DNA of 49,945 nucleotides from Bradyrhizobium genomosp. I (2014) (GCF_000261685.1 NZ_AJQE01000066.1:1-49945); one strand, 5' to 3'. Shown: positions 1 to 8,640, numbered from the stretch's first letter. Program-made: numbers and translations. The notes: generated by a model not told the origin, from the sequence alone.

Positions 1-2
1 GA

Positions 3-113
3 AGCCCCGACGCAAACCAGATCGCCGGACACAGGCAGATGCCGATTCCGACATATGGCGGCGGCAGACCAGCAGCCGAGTCGCTGGCCTCAGTGGGAAA
101 TATTTTCATTTAA
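3..113 (+). CDS. possible C-terminal end of a protein cut by the window edge
   Basis: A frame open from the left edge ends at TAA 111-113 and gives about 36 residues. Codon use is only weakly GC3-biased and no motif is recognisable. It could be the tail of an upstream gene or chance. The DNA after it (115-160) becomes sharply AT-rich, which fits a gene boundary followed by a promoter region, but this is weak evidence. Confidence 0.2.
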   Translation, partial: SPDANQIAGHRQMPIPTYGGGRPAAESLASVGNIFI

Positions 114-114
114 A

Positions 115-215
115 GGCGTGATTTTATTTGATTTAAAATGTGATTTAATTTCAGCAACGAAACGTTGTAGACGTCCATCGCGCATCTCCACGCCATTGGA
201 ATAGACGGAGGGCCC
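115..215 (+). promoter_or_regulatory. AT-rich leader and strong ribosome binding site of the repeat protein
   Basis: Bases 119-150 are strikingly AT-rich for this GC-rich window and hold three spaced copies of TGATTT. The leader ends in GGAGGGCCC directly before the ATG at 216, a near-perfect Shine-Dalgarno at good spacing, which fixes the start of the downstream gene. No clear -35/-10 pair was assigned. Confidence 0.4.
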
Positions 216-1850
216 ATGACTGTTCTATTTGGCGATACGAGTGGGTCCCTCGCGGGACGACGGCATGGCGGAAGCCAGACACTGGTTGGTTCGGAACCGA
301 CGAACACGTTGTTCGGGGATGCTGGACTGGACTTACTCGACCACGCCGTCGGCGGTAACGACACATTGGTAACTTTCGGCGCAGGAAGTCTGTTCGGTGA
401 CGCGGGTGGAAATATTTCCGGGCATGCGCGGGGTGGCGATGATGCATTGTCGGCCCAGGTGATCGCCTCTGCTGTCGTCGTTGGCGAGACATTCACCCTG
501 AATATGTACGGCGATGCTGGCGGTAATATCTCGGACCTGGCCGTTGCCGGCGATGATGTCCTGAACGTCGAATTGCCCCGGACCTTTACGTCGGGGGTGA
601 AAGTGAATGCCTATGGTGATGCCGGCGGAATCTTGTCCGGTCAAGCGCGTGGTGGCGACGACGATTTTGGCGTTTCCGGTGGCGGGCATCAAACGATCAC
701 CGTGTATGGAGACGCGGGTGGCAACCTGATCAATTGCGCGGCGGGCGGCAACGACAGGTTCGTTGGCCACATCGGACCGGATAGCAATGTAGTGTTCTAT
801 GGCGACTCCGGCGGTAGCTTTCTCGGGCACACCCGCGGCGGCGATGACAGCTTTACTGTGAGCGGATCTGAGTACAACAGCTATCTCTATGGGGACGCCG
901 GCGGCGACATGGCCGGTCATGCGGCCGGCGGCAACGACAATTTCGCGGCGAGCGGAACCAATCCGTTCAATTTCGTCTTTGGCGATGCCGGCGGGAGCAT
1001 GTCCGCCTCCGCCGCCGGTGGGAACGACACGTTCAATGACTCGAGCGACGCAACACTGACCGATCGAAATGTCTTCTCCGGTGACGCTGGCGGGAACATG
1101 TCCGGTTCCGCCCGGGGCGGGGATGACACGTTCAACAAGACCGGCTTGGGGGGAAGTACATTCTATGGTGATGCCGCCGGCGACATGTCTGATCGTGCCG
1201 AGGGCGGCGATGACACATTCGAGGCCTCAGGCACGCAACATCAGAACATCTTCTACGGAGACGCCGGCGGCAACATGGGTGATCGAGCCGTCGGCGGCGA
1301 CGACATCTATATCGGTGGCAACGTATTCCCTCAGCTTGCCAATCAGGCTTATGGGGATGCGCTGACCATGTCAGGCGGCGCGAAAGGCGGCAACGACACG
1401 CTGGTCGGCGGCGATGATTCGAATCCACATCCGGCAGGCAGCTACGAGACCATTCTCGTCGGCGATGCCCGATCCATGTCCGACCACGCGCGCGGCGGCA
1501 GCGACAAGATTGTCAGCGGCACCGGAAATGATGACATCTGGGGAGACGCCCAGATGATGCTCGATTTTGCGAAAGGCGGAAACGACAGGATCGTATTCAA
1601 TTTCGAGAACGGCCACGACAGGATCGAGGATTTCGGACAGGGTCTCTCAAATTTGGGTATCGACCGCATCGATGTCTCTGCGCTCGGTATCGAGAGTTTC
1701 GGTGATCTTGCCATCTCGCAATTCGATCCGATAACGCAAGAGAGTCTGATTACCTTCAGCCCAGGCAACGATGTCACCGTTCACAGCGAGGAAGCACTCA
1801 GGCCTCAGGATTTCATTTTCGCGCCACATCAGAACGATTTGTTGATGTGA
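216..1850 (+). CDS. RTX-like repeat protein with 15 GDAGG...GGDD motifs
   Basis: A 544-residue acidic, Gly/Asp-rich protein without an N-terminal signal peptide. From about residue 5 to 480 it holds 15 degenerate copies of a roughly 17-residue motif, [YF]GDAGGxMSGxAxGGDD, each followed by a variable 10-20 residue spacer. The GGDDTF/GGNDTL half resembles half of the RTX nonapeptide (GGxGxDxUx), but full tandem nonapeptides are absent. The last ~85 residues (DRIEDF, DRIDVSALGI, then QDFIFA) resemble the C-terminal region of serralysin/RTX proteins that carries the type I secretion signal. Inference: a calcium-binding protein secreted by a type I system; no secretion genes are adjacent. Start fixed by GGAGGGCCC at 207-215. 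The repeats are in frame and coding, not a DNA satellite. The exact function is unknown. Confidence 0.85.
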   Translation: MTVLFGDTSGSLAGRRHGGSQTLVGSEPTNTLFGDAGLDLLDHAVGGNDTLVTFGAGSLFGDAGGNISGHARGGDDALSAQVIASAVVVGETFTLNMYGDAGGNISDLAVAGDDVLNVELPRTFTSGVKVNAYGDAGGILSGQARGGDDDFGVSGGGHQTITVYGDAGGNLINCAAGGNDRFVGHIGPDSNVVFYGDSGGSFLGHTRGGDDSFTVSGSEYNSYLYGDAGGDMAGHAAGGNDNFAASGTNPFNFVFGDAGGSMSASAAGGNDTFNDSSDATLTDRNVFSGDAGGNMSGSARGGDDTFNKTGLGGSTFYGDAAGDMSDRAEGGDDTFEASGTQHQNIFYGDAGGNMGDRAVGGDDIYIGGNVFPQLANQAYGDALTMSGGAKGGNDTLVGGDDSNPHPAGSYETILVGDARSMSDHARGGSDKIVSGTGNDDIWGDAQMMLDFAKGGNDRIVFNFENGHDRIEDFGQGLSNLGIDRIDVSALGIESFGDLAISQFDPITQESLITFSPGNDVTVHSEEALRPQDFIFAPHQNDLLM

Positions 1851-2343
1851 GCGGAACGTCGCATTGCCGCCATCGACCGTGAGGCGTTAGCTGCAAAGCA
1901 GAAAATTTCGCGGCTCCTCAGCGTATCTGTGCAGCCATAGGATTGCATCATCCGGGCGAAGAGGCTCCAGTTCCAATCGCATTCATCTCGAACTCGTCGG
2001 CACCGGAGGCGGATATGCCCGTCGAAGCCGACCTTGTGAGAGCAGATGGGGGCGCTATGTCCGCGTTGTCGCGCCGCGATTTCCTGGCACTTTCGACATC
2101 CGCCGCAGCTGTCGGGCCGGCCGCACCCGCGCGAGCCGCGATGGGGTACCCTTCGGCCGGCCTTATCAAGCGGTAGAAGAGCCGGCCGGCAGTTTCAGCG
2201 GTTGTCGAAGCTGTACGGACGAGCGCGACGCGGTGAAGCGGCGGGATTGCCCGGAGGCGTGAGATCCGGGCCTGGCCGGGCTTCCCCTCGCGCCCCGCAT
2301 GCCCTATGACGCTGCAACGCAAAAAATCCCCCGAAAAGACCTC
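1851..2343. other. gap between repeat protein and ABC-F gene, holding only a gene remnant
   Basis: About 490 bases without an intact recognisable gene. The middle (2057-2176) holds a Tat-signal remnant described separately. The remainder (2177-2343) is GC-rich with no convincing frame. No terminator with a T-run was found after the repeat protein. Confidence 0.5.
2057..2176 (+). pseudogene. remnant of a Tat-exported protein (signal peptide only)
   Basis: An open frame (possible upstream start at 1943) contains, from ATG 2057, a convincing Tat signal peptide: SRRDFLALS, a small hydrophobic Ala-rich segment and an AxA-type cleavage site. Only about ten residues follow before the TAG at 2174. 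An isolated signal peptide has no cargo, so I read it as the 5' stump of a gene whose body is lost. The parental family cannot be told. Alternatively it is a real short secreted peptide, but this is less likely. Confidence 0.45.
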
Positions 2344-3966
2344 ATGATCCGCCTCGACAACGTCAGCAAGCAAGCCGGCCACCAGATCCTTTTCATCGAA
2401 GCTTCCGCCGCCCTCAACAAGGGCGAAAAGATCGGCCTCGTCGGCCCGAACGGCGCCGGCAAGACGACGCTGTTCCGGATGATCGCCGGCGAGGAACTGC
2501 CGGACGAGGGCCAGGTCTCGACCGATCGCGGCATCACCATCGGCTATTTCAACCAGGACGTTGGCGAGATGAGCGGCCGCAGCGCCGTGGCCGAGGTGAT
2601 GAATGGCGCCGGTCCCGTCAGCGAGGTCGCGGCCGAGCTGCGTGAGCTCGAGGCGGATATGGCCGATCCTGACAAGGCCGACCAGATGGACGAGATCATC
2701 GCCCGCTACGGCGAGGTGCAGCACCGCTTCGAGGAGCTCGATGGCTACGCGCTCGATGGTCGTGCACGCGAAGCGCTGTCCGGCCTCGGCTTCAGCCAGG
2801 AGATGATGGACGGCGATGTCGGCAAGCTCTCCGGCGGCTGGAAGATGCGCGTGGCGCTGGCGCGGATTCTCCTTATGCGTCCCGACGTCATGCTGCTCGA
2901 CGAGCCGAGCAACCATCTCGATCTCGAAAGCCTGATCTGGCTGGAGAAGTTCCTGCACGATTACGAAGGCACGCTGCTGATGACCTCGCATGACCGCGAG
3001 TTCATCAACCGCGTGATCTCCAAGGTGATCGAGATCGATTCCGGCTCGCTCACCACCTATACCGGCGACTACGAGTTCTACGAGCAGCAGCGGGCGCAGA
3101 ACGAGAAGCAGCAGCAGGCCCAGTTCGAGCGCCAGCAGGCCATGCTCGCCAAGGAGATCAAGTTCATCGAGCGCTTCAAGGCGCGCGCCTCGCACGCGGC
3201 GCAGGTGCAGAGCCGGGTCAAGAAGCTCGACAAGATCGAGCGGGTCGAGCCGCCGCGCCGCCGCCAGTCGGTCGCTTTCGACTTCCCGCCGGCGCCGCGC
3301 TCGGGCGAGGACGTCGTCGCCTTGAAGAGCGTGCACAAGGGCTATGGCGCCAAGCGCATCTATGACGGGCTCGATTTCATGATCCGTCGCAGGGAGCGCT
3401 GGTGTGTGATGGGCGTCAACGGCGCCGGCAAGTCGACGCTGCTCAAGCTGGTTGCCGGTGCGAGCGAGCCGGATGAGGGCACGGTGGCGTTAGGGGGCAG
3501 CGTCAAGATGGGCTATTTCGCCCAGCACGCGATGGATCTGCTCGACGGTGAGCGCACCGTGTTCCAGTCGCTGGAAGATGCGTTTCCGACTGCGGGGCAG
3601 GGCAGCTTGCGTGCGCTCGCCGGCTGCTTCGGCTTCTCCGGCGACGATGTCGAGAAGCGCTGCCGCGTGCTCTCCGGCGGCGAGAAGGCGCGGCTCGTCA
3701 TGGCGAAGATGCTGTTCGATCCGCCGAACTTTCTGGTGCTGGACGAGCCGACCAACCATCTCGACCTCGCTACCAAGGAGATGCTGATCACGGCACTGTC
3801 GGATTTCGAGGGCACCATGCTGTTTGTCTCGCATGACCGCCACTTCCTCAGCGTCCTGTCGAACCGCGTGCTGGAGCTGACGCCGGAGGGGATCCACCAG
3901 TATGGCGGCGGCTACACCGAATACGTCGCCCGGACCGGACAGGAGGCGCCGGGGTTACGGAGCTAG
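2344..3966 (+). CDS. ABC-F family ATPase (duplicated ABC domains)
   Basis: A 540-residue soluble protein with two ABC domains and no membrane segments, the layout of ABC-F translation factors (EttA/Uup/YheS group). Domain 1 has Walker A GPNGAGKT, signature LSGGWKMR and Walker B LLDEPSNHLDL; domain 2 has GVNGAGKST, LSGGEKAR and LVLDEPTNHLDL. Between them (about residues 235-310) is the Gln/Lys-rich ABC-F linker that reaches the peptidyl-transferase region in characterised members. H-switch MTSHDREF and VSHDRHFL are intact, so both sites should hydrolyse ATP. ATG 2344 (MIRLDN) is chosen because ABC-F proteins begin this close to the first domain; an in-frame ATG at 2299 adds 15 residues that look noncoding. 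Likely ribosome-associated. Confidence 0.93.
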   Translation: MIRLDNVSKQAGHQILFIEASAALNKGEKIGLVGPNGAGKTTLFRMIAGEELPDEGQVSTDRGITIGYFNQDVGEMSGRSAVAEVMNGAGPVSEVAAELRELEADMADPDKADQMDEIIARYGEVQHRFEELDGYALDGRAREALSGLGFSQEMMDGDVGKLSGGWKMRVALARILLMRPDVMLLDEPSNHLDLESLIWLEKFLHDYEGTLLMTSHDREFINRVISKVIEIDSGSLTTYTGDYEFYEQQRAQNEKQQQAQFERQQAMLAKEIKFIERFKARASHAAQVQSRVKKLDKIERVEPPRRRQSVAFDFPPAPRSGEDVVALKSVHKGYGAKRIYDGLDFMIRRRERWCVMGVNGAGKSTLLKLVAGASEPDEGTVALGGSVKMGYFAQHAMDLLDGERTVFQSLEDAFPTAGQGSLRALAGCFGFSGDDVEKRCRVLSGGEKARLVMAKMLFDPPNFLVLDEPTNHLDLATKEMLITALSDFEGTMLFVSHDRHFLSVLSNRVLELTPEGIHQYGGGYTEYVARTGQEAPGLRS

Positions 3967-4006
3967 CATTCTGCGCCGTGCCTTGACGCGTCACTGCCGC
4001 TCGTTA

Positions 4007-4028
4007 CGCTCCCTCAAAAAAGGGAGCG
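4007..4028 (+). promoter_or_regulatory. hairpin that sequesters the Shine-Dalgarno of the MBL hydrolase gene
   Basis: CGCTCCCT (4007-4014), loop CAAAAA, AGGGAGCG (4021-4028): a perfect 8-bp stem. The right arm contains AGGGAG, the only Shine-Dalgarno candidate for the ATG at 4036. It has no T-run, so it is a poor terminator for the preceding ABC-F gene. It may reduce or regulate translation initiation of the hydrolase. Confidence 0.45.
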
Positions 4029-4035
4029 AACAACC

Positions 4036-4911
4036 ATGAAGCAACTCCGGATCGGCGACATCACCATCGATGCGGTGATCGAGCGGGAAGGGCCGTGGCG
4101 GCGGCCGCAGGATTTCTTCCCGGCCCATGATGAGGGTGTCTTCAAACGCCATCTGCCGACGATGGAGCCCGAGGTGTTCGACGCCGCGCGCGGCATGATG
4201 GTAATCACCTACCAGACCTTCGTCGTGCGCACGCCGCACCACACGATCCTGGTGGACACCTGCACCGGCGAGGACAAGGGTCATCCGCCGCCGTTCGACT
4301 TTCCCGGCAAGGAGCGTTGGCGCAACGAATTGTTCGCGCTCGGCATCGGCTTCGAGCAGATCGACTACGTGTTCTGCACGCATCTGCATATCGATCACAC
4401 CGGCTGGAACACAACGTTGCGCGACGGCCGCTGGGTGCCGACGTTCCCGAATGCGAAATACGTCTTCCACAAGGGCGAATACGCAGCGTGGGAAGCGGAG
4501 AATGCGAAGGGCAACAATCCGCCCGGCACCGTCTTCCGCGACAATTGCCTGCCGATCGTCGAGGCCGGGCAGGCGCTGCTGGTCGACGATGATTACGCGC
4601 TCGATGATACGGTCACGCTGACACCGACGCCGGGACATTCGCCCTGTCATTGCTGCGTTAACATCTTCTCCAAAGGTCAACGCGCGGTGGTCGCGGGCGA
4701 CCTCATGCATCACCAGATCCAGTGCCGCGAGCCGGACTGGTCGGCGAAGCCGGACTGGGATGCAAACCAGTCGGCGATCTCGCGGCGGAAGTTCTTCGCT
4801 TCCGTCGCCGACACCGACACGTTGATCCTGCCGATCCATTTCCCGGCGCCGACTGTCGGGCTGATCAAGCCGCTGGACGGGGCGTTTGACTACCGGTTCA
4901 AGCGGGATTGA
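4036..4911 (+). CDS. MBL-fold metallo-hydrolase
   Basis: A 291-residue cytosolic protein with the metallo-beta-lactamase signature HLHIDHTGW (about residues 116-124), which supplies zinc ligands of the HxHxDH motif. A later His in TPGHSPCH, Asp in AGDLMHH and a C-terminal His in LPIHFPAP complete a dinuclear metal site. This ligand set and length match the lactonase-like/Zn-hydrolase branch (AiiA-like and related proteins); substrate unknown. The start ATG 4036 has AGGGAG upstream, inside a hairpin. It follows the ABC-F gene by 69 bases and faces the convergent EamA transporter. Confidence 0.9.
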   Translation: MKQLRIGDITIDAVIEREGPWRRPQDFFPAHDEGVFKRHLPTMEPEVFDAARGMMVITYQTFVVRTPHHTILVDTCTGEDKGHPPPFDFPGKERWRNELFALGIGFEQIDYVFCTHLHIDHTGWNTTLRDGRWVPTFPNAKYVFHKGEYAAWEAENAKGNNPPGTVFRDNCLPIVEAGQALLVDDDYALDDTVTLTPTPGHSPCHCCVNIFSKGQRAVVAGDLMHHQIQCREPDWSAKPDWDANQSAISRRKFFASVADTDTLILPIHFPAPTVGLIKPLDGAFDYRFKRD

Positions 4912-4927
4912 GGCGCGAACATCCCGG

Positions 4928-5791
4928 TCAACGCTTGCTGCGCTGCGCGAGCACCAACGCGATGCCGCCGAGCATCGCGGGGGAGGCGAGCAACAATCGG
5001 AGCGTAACCGGCTCGGCCAGGAACAGCGCGCCGCCGATCGCGGCGATGGCGGGGACGGAAAGCTGGACGGAGGCCGCGCGGGCCGCCGTCAGGTAGCGCA
5101 AGGTGACGTACCACATCACATAGCCGAGCCCCGAGGCGATCGCGCCGGATGCGATGGCATAGGCGAGCCCGATCGGCGTGACGTGGAGATCGGAGAGCTG
5201 CCAGAGGTTCACGGCTGCGGCAAGCGGCAGGCAGCAGAGGAAATTGATGGCGTTGGCCTCGATGGGATGATCAACGCCCCGCGCCGACAGCGAGAACACG
5301 CCCCAGGCGATACCCGACATGGCGATCAGGACCGCGCCGATGGGATCGGGGGCGCTGACGCCGGGCAGAACCAGATAGACGAGGCCCAAGCTCGCGATCG
5401 AAAGCCCGATCCAGCCGGCTGCGGAGAACCGTTCTCCCTCCCGCAGCGCGACGCAGAACATCGTGAGCTGCACGGCAGTGAACAGGATCAGGGCGCCGGT
5501 GCCTGCCGGCAGCCGCACATAGGCAAACGAGAAGCAGATCAGGTAGACGAACAGGGCGGCCACCGACCTGACCTTGGCATAGGCAAATGACGGCAGATGC
5601 CCGTAGCGTTGCCAGACCACCAGCGCGAGAATTGCCACCGCCGCAAGCACCCGCACCGTCGTGAAGCTCGCGGGATCGATCAGTCCGGGCCCCAGCGCGA
5701 GCCGGCACAGCAGCGAGTTGGCTGCAAAGCAAACCATCGTCGCGGTCGTCAGCACAGCCGCCTGGGTGGTTTGCGAACTTGTGGTGATCAA
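4928..5791 (-). CDS. EamA/DMT family transporter
   Basis: A 287-residue, very hydrophobic protein with about ten predicted membrane helices arranged as two EamA repeats (residues ~8-135 and ~145-280), typical of drug/metabolite transporters of the inner membrane. Substrate not predictable. The longest frame begins with TTG at 5791; a GTG at 5755 preceded by AGG is a good alternative start, so the first 12 residues are uncertain. It is convergent with the MBL hydrolase, 16 bases apart. Confidence 0.88.
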   Translation of the reverse strand: MITTSSQTTQAAVLTTATMVCFAANSLLCRLALGPGLIDPASFTTVRVLAAVAILALVVWQRYGHLPSFAYAKVRSVAALFVYLICFSFAYVRLPAGTGALILFTAVQLTMFCVALREGERFSAAGWIGLSIASLGLVYLVLPGVSAPDPIGAVLIAMSGIAWGVFSLSARGVDHPIEANAINFLCCLPLAAAVNLWQLSDLHVTPIGLAYAIASGAIASGLGYVMWYVTLRYLTAARAASVQLSVPAIAAIGGALFLAEPVTLRLLLASPAMLGGIALVLAQRSKR

Positions 5792-5870
5792 GATCAGGAT
5801 ACTCGCCAGTCGCGACGCTGAAGCCGCAAAGGCATCGAAGCGGCTAAACCGGAGACAAGGGAAACAGCTA

Positions 5871-5903
5871 ATCGGGCTCGATACGGTCTGGATCGAGCCC
5901 GAT
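5871..5903 (-). terminator. strong 12-bp hairpin downstream of the PsiF-like gene
   Basis: ATCGGGCTCGAT (5871-5882) and ATCGAGCCCGAT (5892-5903) form a perfect 12-bp stem with a 9-nt loop. It lies 38 bases beyond the stop of the minus-strand PsiF-like gene and before the EamA gene. There is only a weak T-rich tail on the minus strand, so termination is likely but not certain. Confidence 0.55.
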
Positions 5904-5941
5904 GACGTCTTTCGAAGAATACCGAGGATCTCTCCGGGCGC

Positions 5942-6190
5942 TTACGCGTTGGTCTCGCACTTCTTCATGAAGCTGTTCTTGGCTGCGCCGGCGAGCGGCT
6001 TGCCATCGGAGCCGACGGCCTTGGGCGCGCAGGCATCGGCCTTGCACTTCTTCAGGAACGAGGTCTTGGCTGCGCCGGCCAGCGGCTTGCCATCCTTGCC
6101 GACGGCCTTGCTCTCGCAGGTTTCTTGCGCGAAGGCCGAGCCCGCCGCAAAGGTGGCAACGATCGCTGCGAGGAAAATCCGCTTCATCAT
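5942..6190 (-). CDS. PsiF-like small secreted protein
   Basis: An 82-residue protein: a signal peptide with cleavage after AFA (about residue 22), then two copies of a short motif related to PsiF repeats, ending in AGAAKTSFLKKC and AGAAKNSFMKKC. The copies are separated by about 30 residues and carry four cysteines in all. PsiF family proteins are small periplasmic proteins of unknown biochemical role, first noted as phosphate-starvation-inducible in E. coli. Start: GGAGACACCC precedes two successive ATGs (6190 and 6187); the first has 6-base spacing. Monocistronic, with a strong hairpin downstream. Confidence 0.85.
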   Translation of the reverse strand: MMKRIFLAAIVATFAAGSAFAQETCESKAVGKDGKPLAGAAKTSFLKKCKADACAPKAVGSDGKPLAGAAKNSFMKKCETNA

Positions 6191-6390
6191 GGGTGTCTCC
6201 CTAAACCAGAAATGGCGGCCGGATTGGAGCCGGGAATCATGGCGCAATCAAGCAGGACGAGCACCGATCGTCCGGTCTGCCTGGTGATTTTGCAACGCCG
6301 GCTCGGCACTGTCGCGTCTGTTGCACTGCTCGCTGACCCTGTCGGGCGATTCTGCTAGCTTCGATCGGCTTAGCTGGATGGAGCATCGTC

Positions 6391-6855
6391 ATGGACGCCA
6401 CGATCCCGAAGGGCGAACGATCTGCCGATCGGCATTCTCACCTGGTTCGGCCCCAGGACATGGACTGGCAAAAGACTCGCTTTCCCGGGTGCGAGGCCAA
6501 GACGCTGCTGTTCGATCGGAGCAGCGGTCTGATGACCGCCCTGATGCGCTTTGCGCCGGGCTCGGTGCTGCCCGATCACGAGCATGTCGGCATCGAGCAG
6601 AGCTGGGTGATCGAAGGCGCGCTCGTCGACAAGGACGGGCCTGCTCAGGGCATCGCCTGCAAGGCCGGCGAATTTATCTGGCGCGAGGCGGGGAGCCGGC
6701 ACGCCGCCTGGTGTCCGGACGGGGCCTTGATCCTGGCGATCTTCCAGGTGCCGAACAAGTTCTTCGAAGCCGATGGCCGCGTCGTCGACGCCTCGGGCCA
6801 GGATTGGGACGAAACCTGGGGGCACACCGCGGCGCAGCGGGCGCGGAGCACCTGA
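6391..6855 (+). CDS. cupin domain protein (ChrR/dioxygenase-like)
   Basis: A 154-residue single-domain cupin. The motif G(x)5LPDHEHVGIEQ (around residues 60-72) supplies two His and a Glu for metal binding and a later GSRHAAW gives the third His. The pattern resembles ChrR-type cupins and acetylacetone or dihydroxyacetophenone dioxygenases. The reaction is not predictable. A GGAG lies 7 bases before the ATG. It is convergent with the alpha/beta hydrolase 6 bases away. Confidence 0.85.
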   Translation: MDATIPKGERSADRHSHLVRPQDMDWQKTRFPGCEAKTLLFDRSSGLMTALMRFAPGSVLPDHEHVGIEQSWVIEGALVDKDGPAQGIACKAGEFIWREAGSRHAAWCPDGALILAIFQVPNKFFEADGRVVDASGQDWDETWGHTAAQRARST

Positions 6856-6861
6856 CCGAAT

Positions 6862-7824
6862 TCAAGCGCCCCGCATGAGCAGGGCCTTGAAGTCGGCGCG
6901 GGCGCGCTGTGCCTCGGCGCGCGCGACCTCGGAGGCGTCGCCCATGCCGAAATAGCCGTGGATCAGGCCGGGGCCCTCGTGGTGCTTGACCTTCACGCCC
7001 GCCGCCTCCAGCGCCCGCGCGTAAGCCGCGCCCTCGTCGCGCAGGGGATCGAACCAGGCCGTGGTCACGATCGCAGGGGCCAGCCCGGCAAGCGATGCGG
7101 CGCGCAGCGGCGAGACGCGCCAGTCGGTCGCGTGAGCGGGATCGGCGAGATAGTGGCCGCAGAACCATTCCATCGTCGCGCGCGTGAGGAAGTAGCCGTC
7201 CGCGTTCTCCGCGCGCGAGGGATAGCGCGCGTTCTCGCGCGCATCGGCGTAGGCGCCGAGCACGTCGGTCACGGGATAGACCAGCAATTGAGCGGCAAGC
7301 TCGATGCCGGCATCGCGGCAGGCGATTGCGGTGGTCGCGGCGAGATTGCCGCCGGCGCTGTCGCCGGCAACGCCGAGGCGTTTTGCGTCGCCGCCAAATT
7401 CCGCGACGCGGGTGAAGACGTCACGCATCGCGGCAAAGGCGTCCTCGAAGGCGCCGGGAAAGCGCGTCTCGGGCGGGCGGCGATAGTCGACGGAGACGAC
7501 GACCGCGCCGGTCTCGATCGCAAGATTGCGCGCCTGCCGGTCGTGGGTCTCGAGGTCGCCCGCGACCCAGCCGCCGCCGTGGAAGAATACCACGGTCGGT
7601 GCCGGCGTGGTGCCGACCCGGTAGACGCGTGCATCGAGCGGCCCGACGCCGCCGTCGACCTTGATGTCCTGCACGGTATCGACGCGCGGAGGCGGGATTG
7701 CCGCGCGCGAGGCAGCCAGTGCGCGCAAGGAATCGCGGGCGCTCTGTGGCGTCATCGTGGTGGGATCGCGCATCGGCATGAGCGGAATGATCTCGGCGAT
7801 GACGGGATCGAGCGGCGCGGCCAT
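6862..7824 (-). CDS. alpha/beta hydrolase of the HSL esterase/lipase family
   Basis: A 320-residue cytosolic hydrolase with the oxyanion-hole motif HGGGW (about residue 80), nucleophile elbow GDSAGG (about residue 156) and the later Asp (FDPLRDEG) and His (LIHGYFGM) completing the triad. This motif set defines the hormone-sensitive-lipase family, which cleaves short acyl esters. Substrate unknown. It is divergent from the nitroreductase, with about 138 bases between their starts. Confidence 0.92.
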   Translation of the reverse strand: MAAPLDPVIAEIIPLMPMRDPTTMTPQSARDSLRALAASRAAIPPPRVDTVQDIKVDGGVGPLDARVYRVGTTPAPTVVFFHGGGWVAGDLETHDRQARNLAIETGAVVVSVDYRRPPETRFPGAFEDAFAAMRDVFTRVAEFGGDAKRLGVAGDSAGGNLAATTAIACRDAGIELAAQLLVYPVTDVLGAYADARENARYPSRAENADGYFLTRATMEWFCGHYLADPAHATDWRVSPLRAASLAGLAPAIVTTAWFDPLRDEGAAYARALEAAGVKVKHHEGPGLIHGYFGMGDASEVARAEAQRARADFKALLMRGA

Positions 7825-7962
7825 TTTGAGTCCTCACGGGGTGTGGCGGGTCCACACGGGGTTCTTGGTCTTGCTTGGCTGTTAGCATAGGTTTTGCGCG
7901 CCGCATCGGCAACCGGATCGCGTTGCAATGTTGCGGGAGGAACGGGCAGGGAGGTTCGCGAG

Positions 7963-8640
7963 GTGGAATTCGAAACGCTGGTCCAGTCGCGCCGCAGCGT
8001 GCGCGGCTTCAGGAACGAGCCGGTGCCGCGCGCGGTGATCGAGGCGATCATCGAAAGCGCCAAGCGCGCGCCGTCGTCGATGAACACCCAGCCCTGGCAT
8101 GTCCACGTGCTCACCGGTGCGCCGCTGGAAGAGGTGCGCCGCCGCAACATGGAGGAGATGGCCGGCGGCGCCAAGGTCAAGCGCGACATCGTCAGCCACG
8201 GCGAGTACCAGGGTGTGCACCGCAACCGGCAGGTCGACATCGCCAAGAAGCTGTTCGGCGCGATGGGGATCGCGCGCGACGACAAGCCGATGCGGCAGGA
8301 CTGGGTGCTGCGCGGCTTCCGCCAGTTCGACGCGCCGGTCTCGCTGGTCCTTACCTACGACCGCGTGCTCGATCCCGGCGCGGTCTGCCATTTCGATCTC
8401 GGTGCGCTCTGCTACGGTATCGTTCTCGCAGCATGGGACCGCGGCCTCGGCTCCGTCATCAACGGGCAGGGCATCATGCGCTCCGACATCGTGCGCGAGG
8501 TTGCCAGGATTCCGGCGGACGAGGTCATCATGACCTGCGTCGCGATGGGCTACCCCGACGACGGCTTCGCCGCGAACGCCGTTCGCTCGGAGCGCGAGCA
8601 CAACGACGAGTTCGTGCGCTACGTGGGTTTTGCCGATTAG
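7963..8640 (+). CDS. nitroreductase family protein
   Basis: A 225-residue FMN-dependent oxidoreductase. The N-terminal SRRSVRGF and the following PSSMNTQPWHV are hallmark FMN-contact motifs of the nitroreductase fold; the C-terminal CVAMGYPDD is also typical. It would reduce nitroaromatics, quinones or related compounds with NAD(P)H. GTG 7963 is chosen as start because GGGAGG lies 9 bases upstream and homologous proteins begin just before SRRSVR; an upstream ATG at 7894 would add 23 unlikely residues. Confidence 0.9.
   Translation: MEFETLVQSRRSVRGFRNEPVPRAVIEAIIESAKRAPSSMNTQPWHVHVLTGAPLEEVRRRNMEEMAGGAKVKRDIVSHGEYQGVHRNRQVDIAKKLFGAMGIARDDKPMRQDWVLRGFRQFDAPVSLVLTYDRVLDPGAVCHFDLGALCYGIVLAAWDRGLGSVINGQGIMRSDIVREVARIPADEVIMTCVAMGYPDDGFAANAVRSEREHNDEFVRYVGFAD

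Noticed and set aside
216..1850. CRISPR or satellite DNA suggested by the periodicity
   Set aside because: The repetition is at protein level; DNA copies are divergent and spacers stay in frame.
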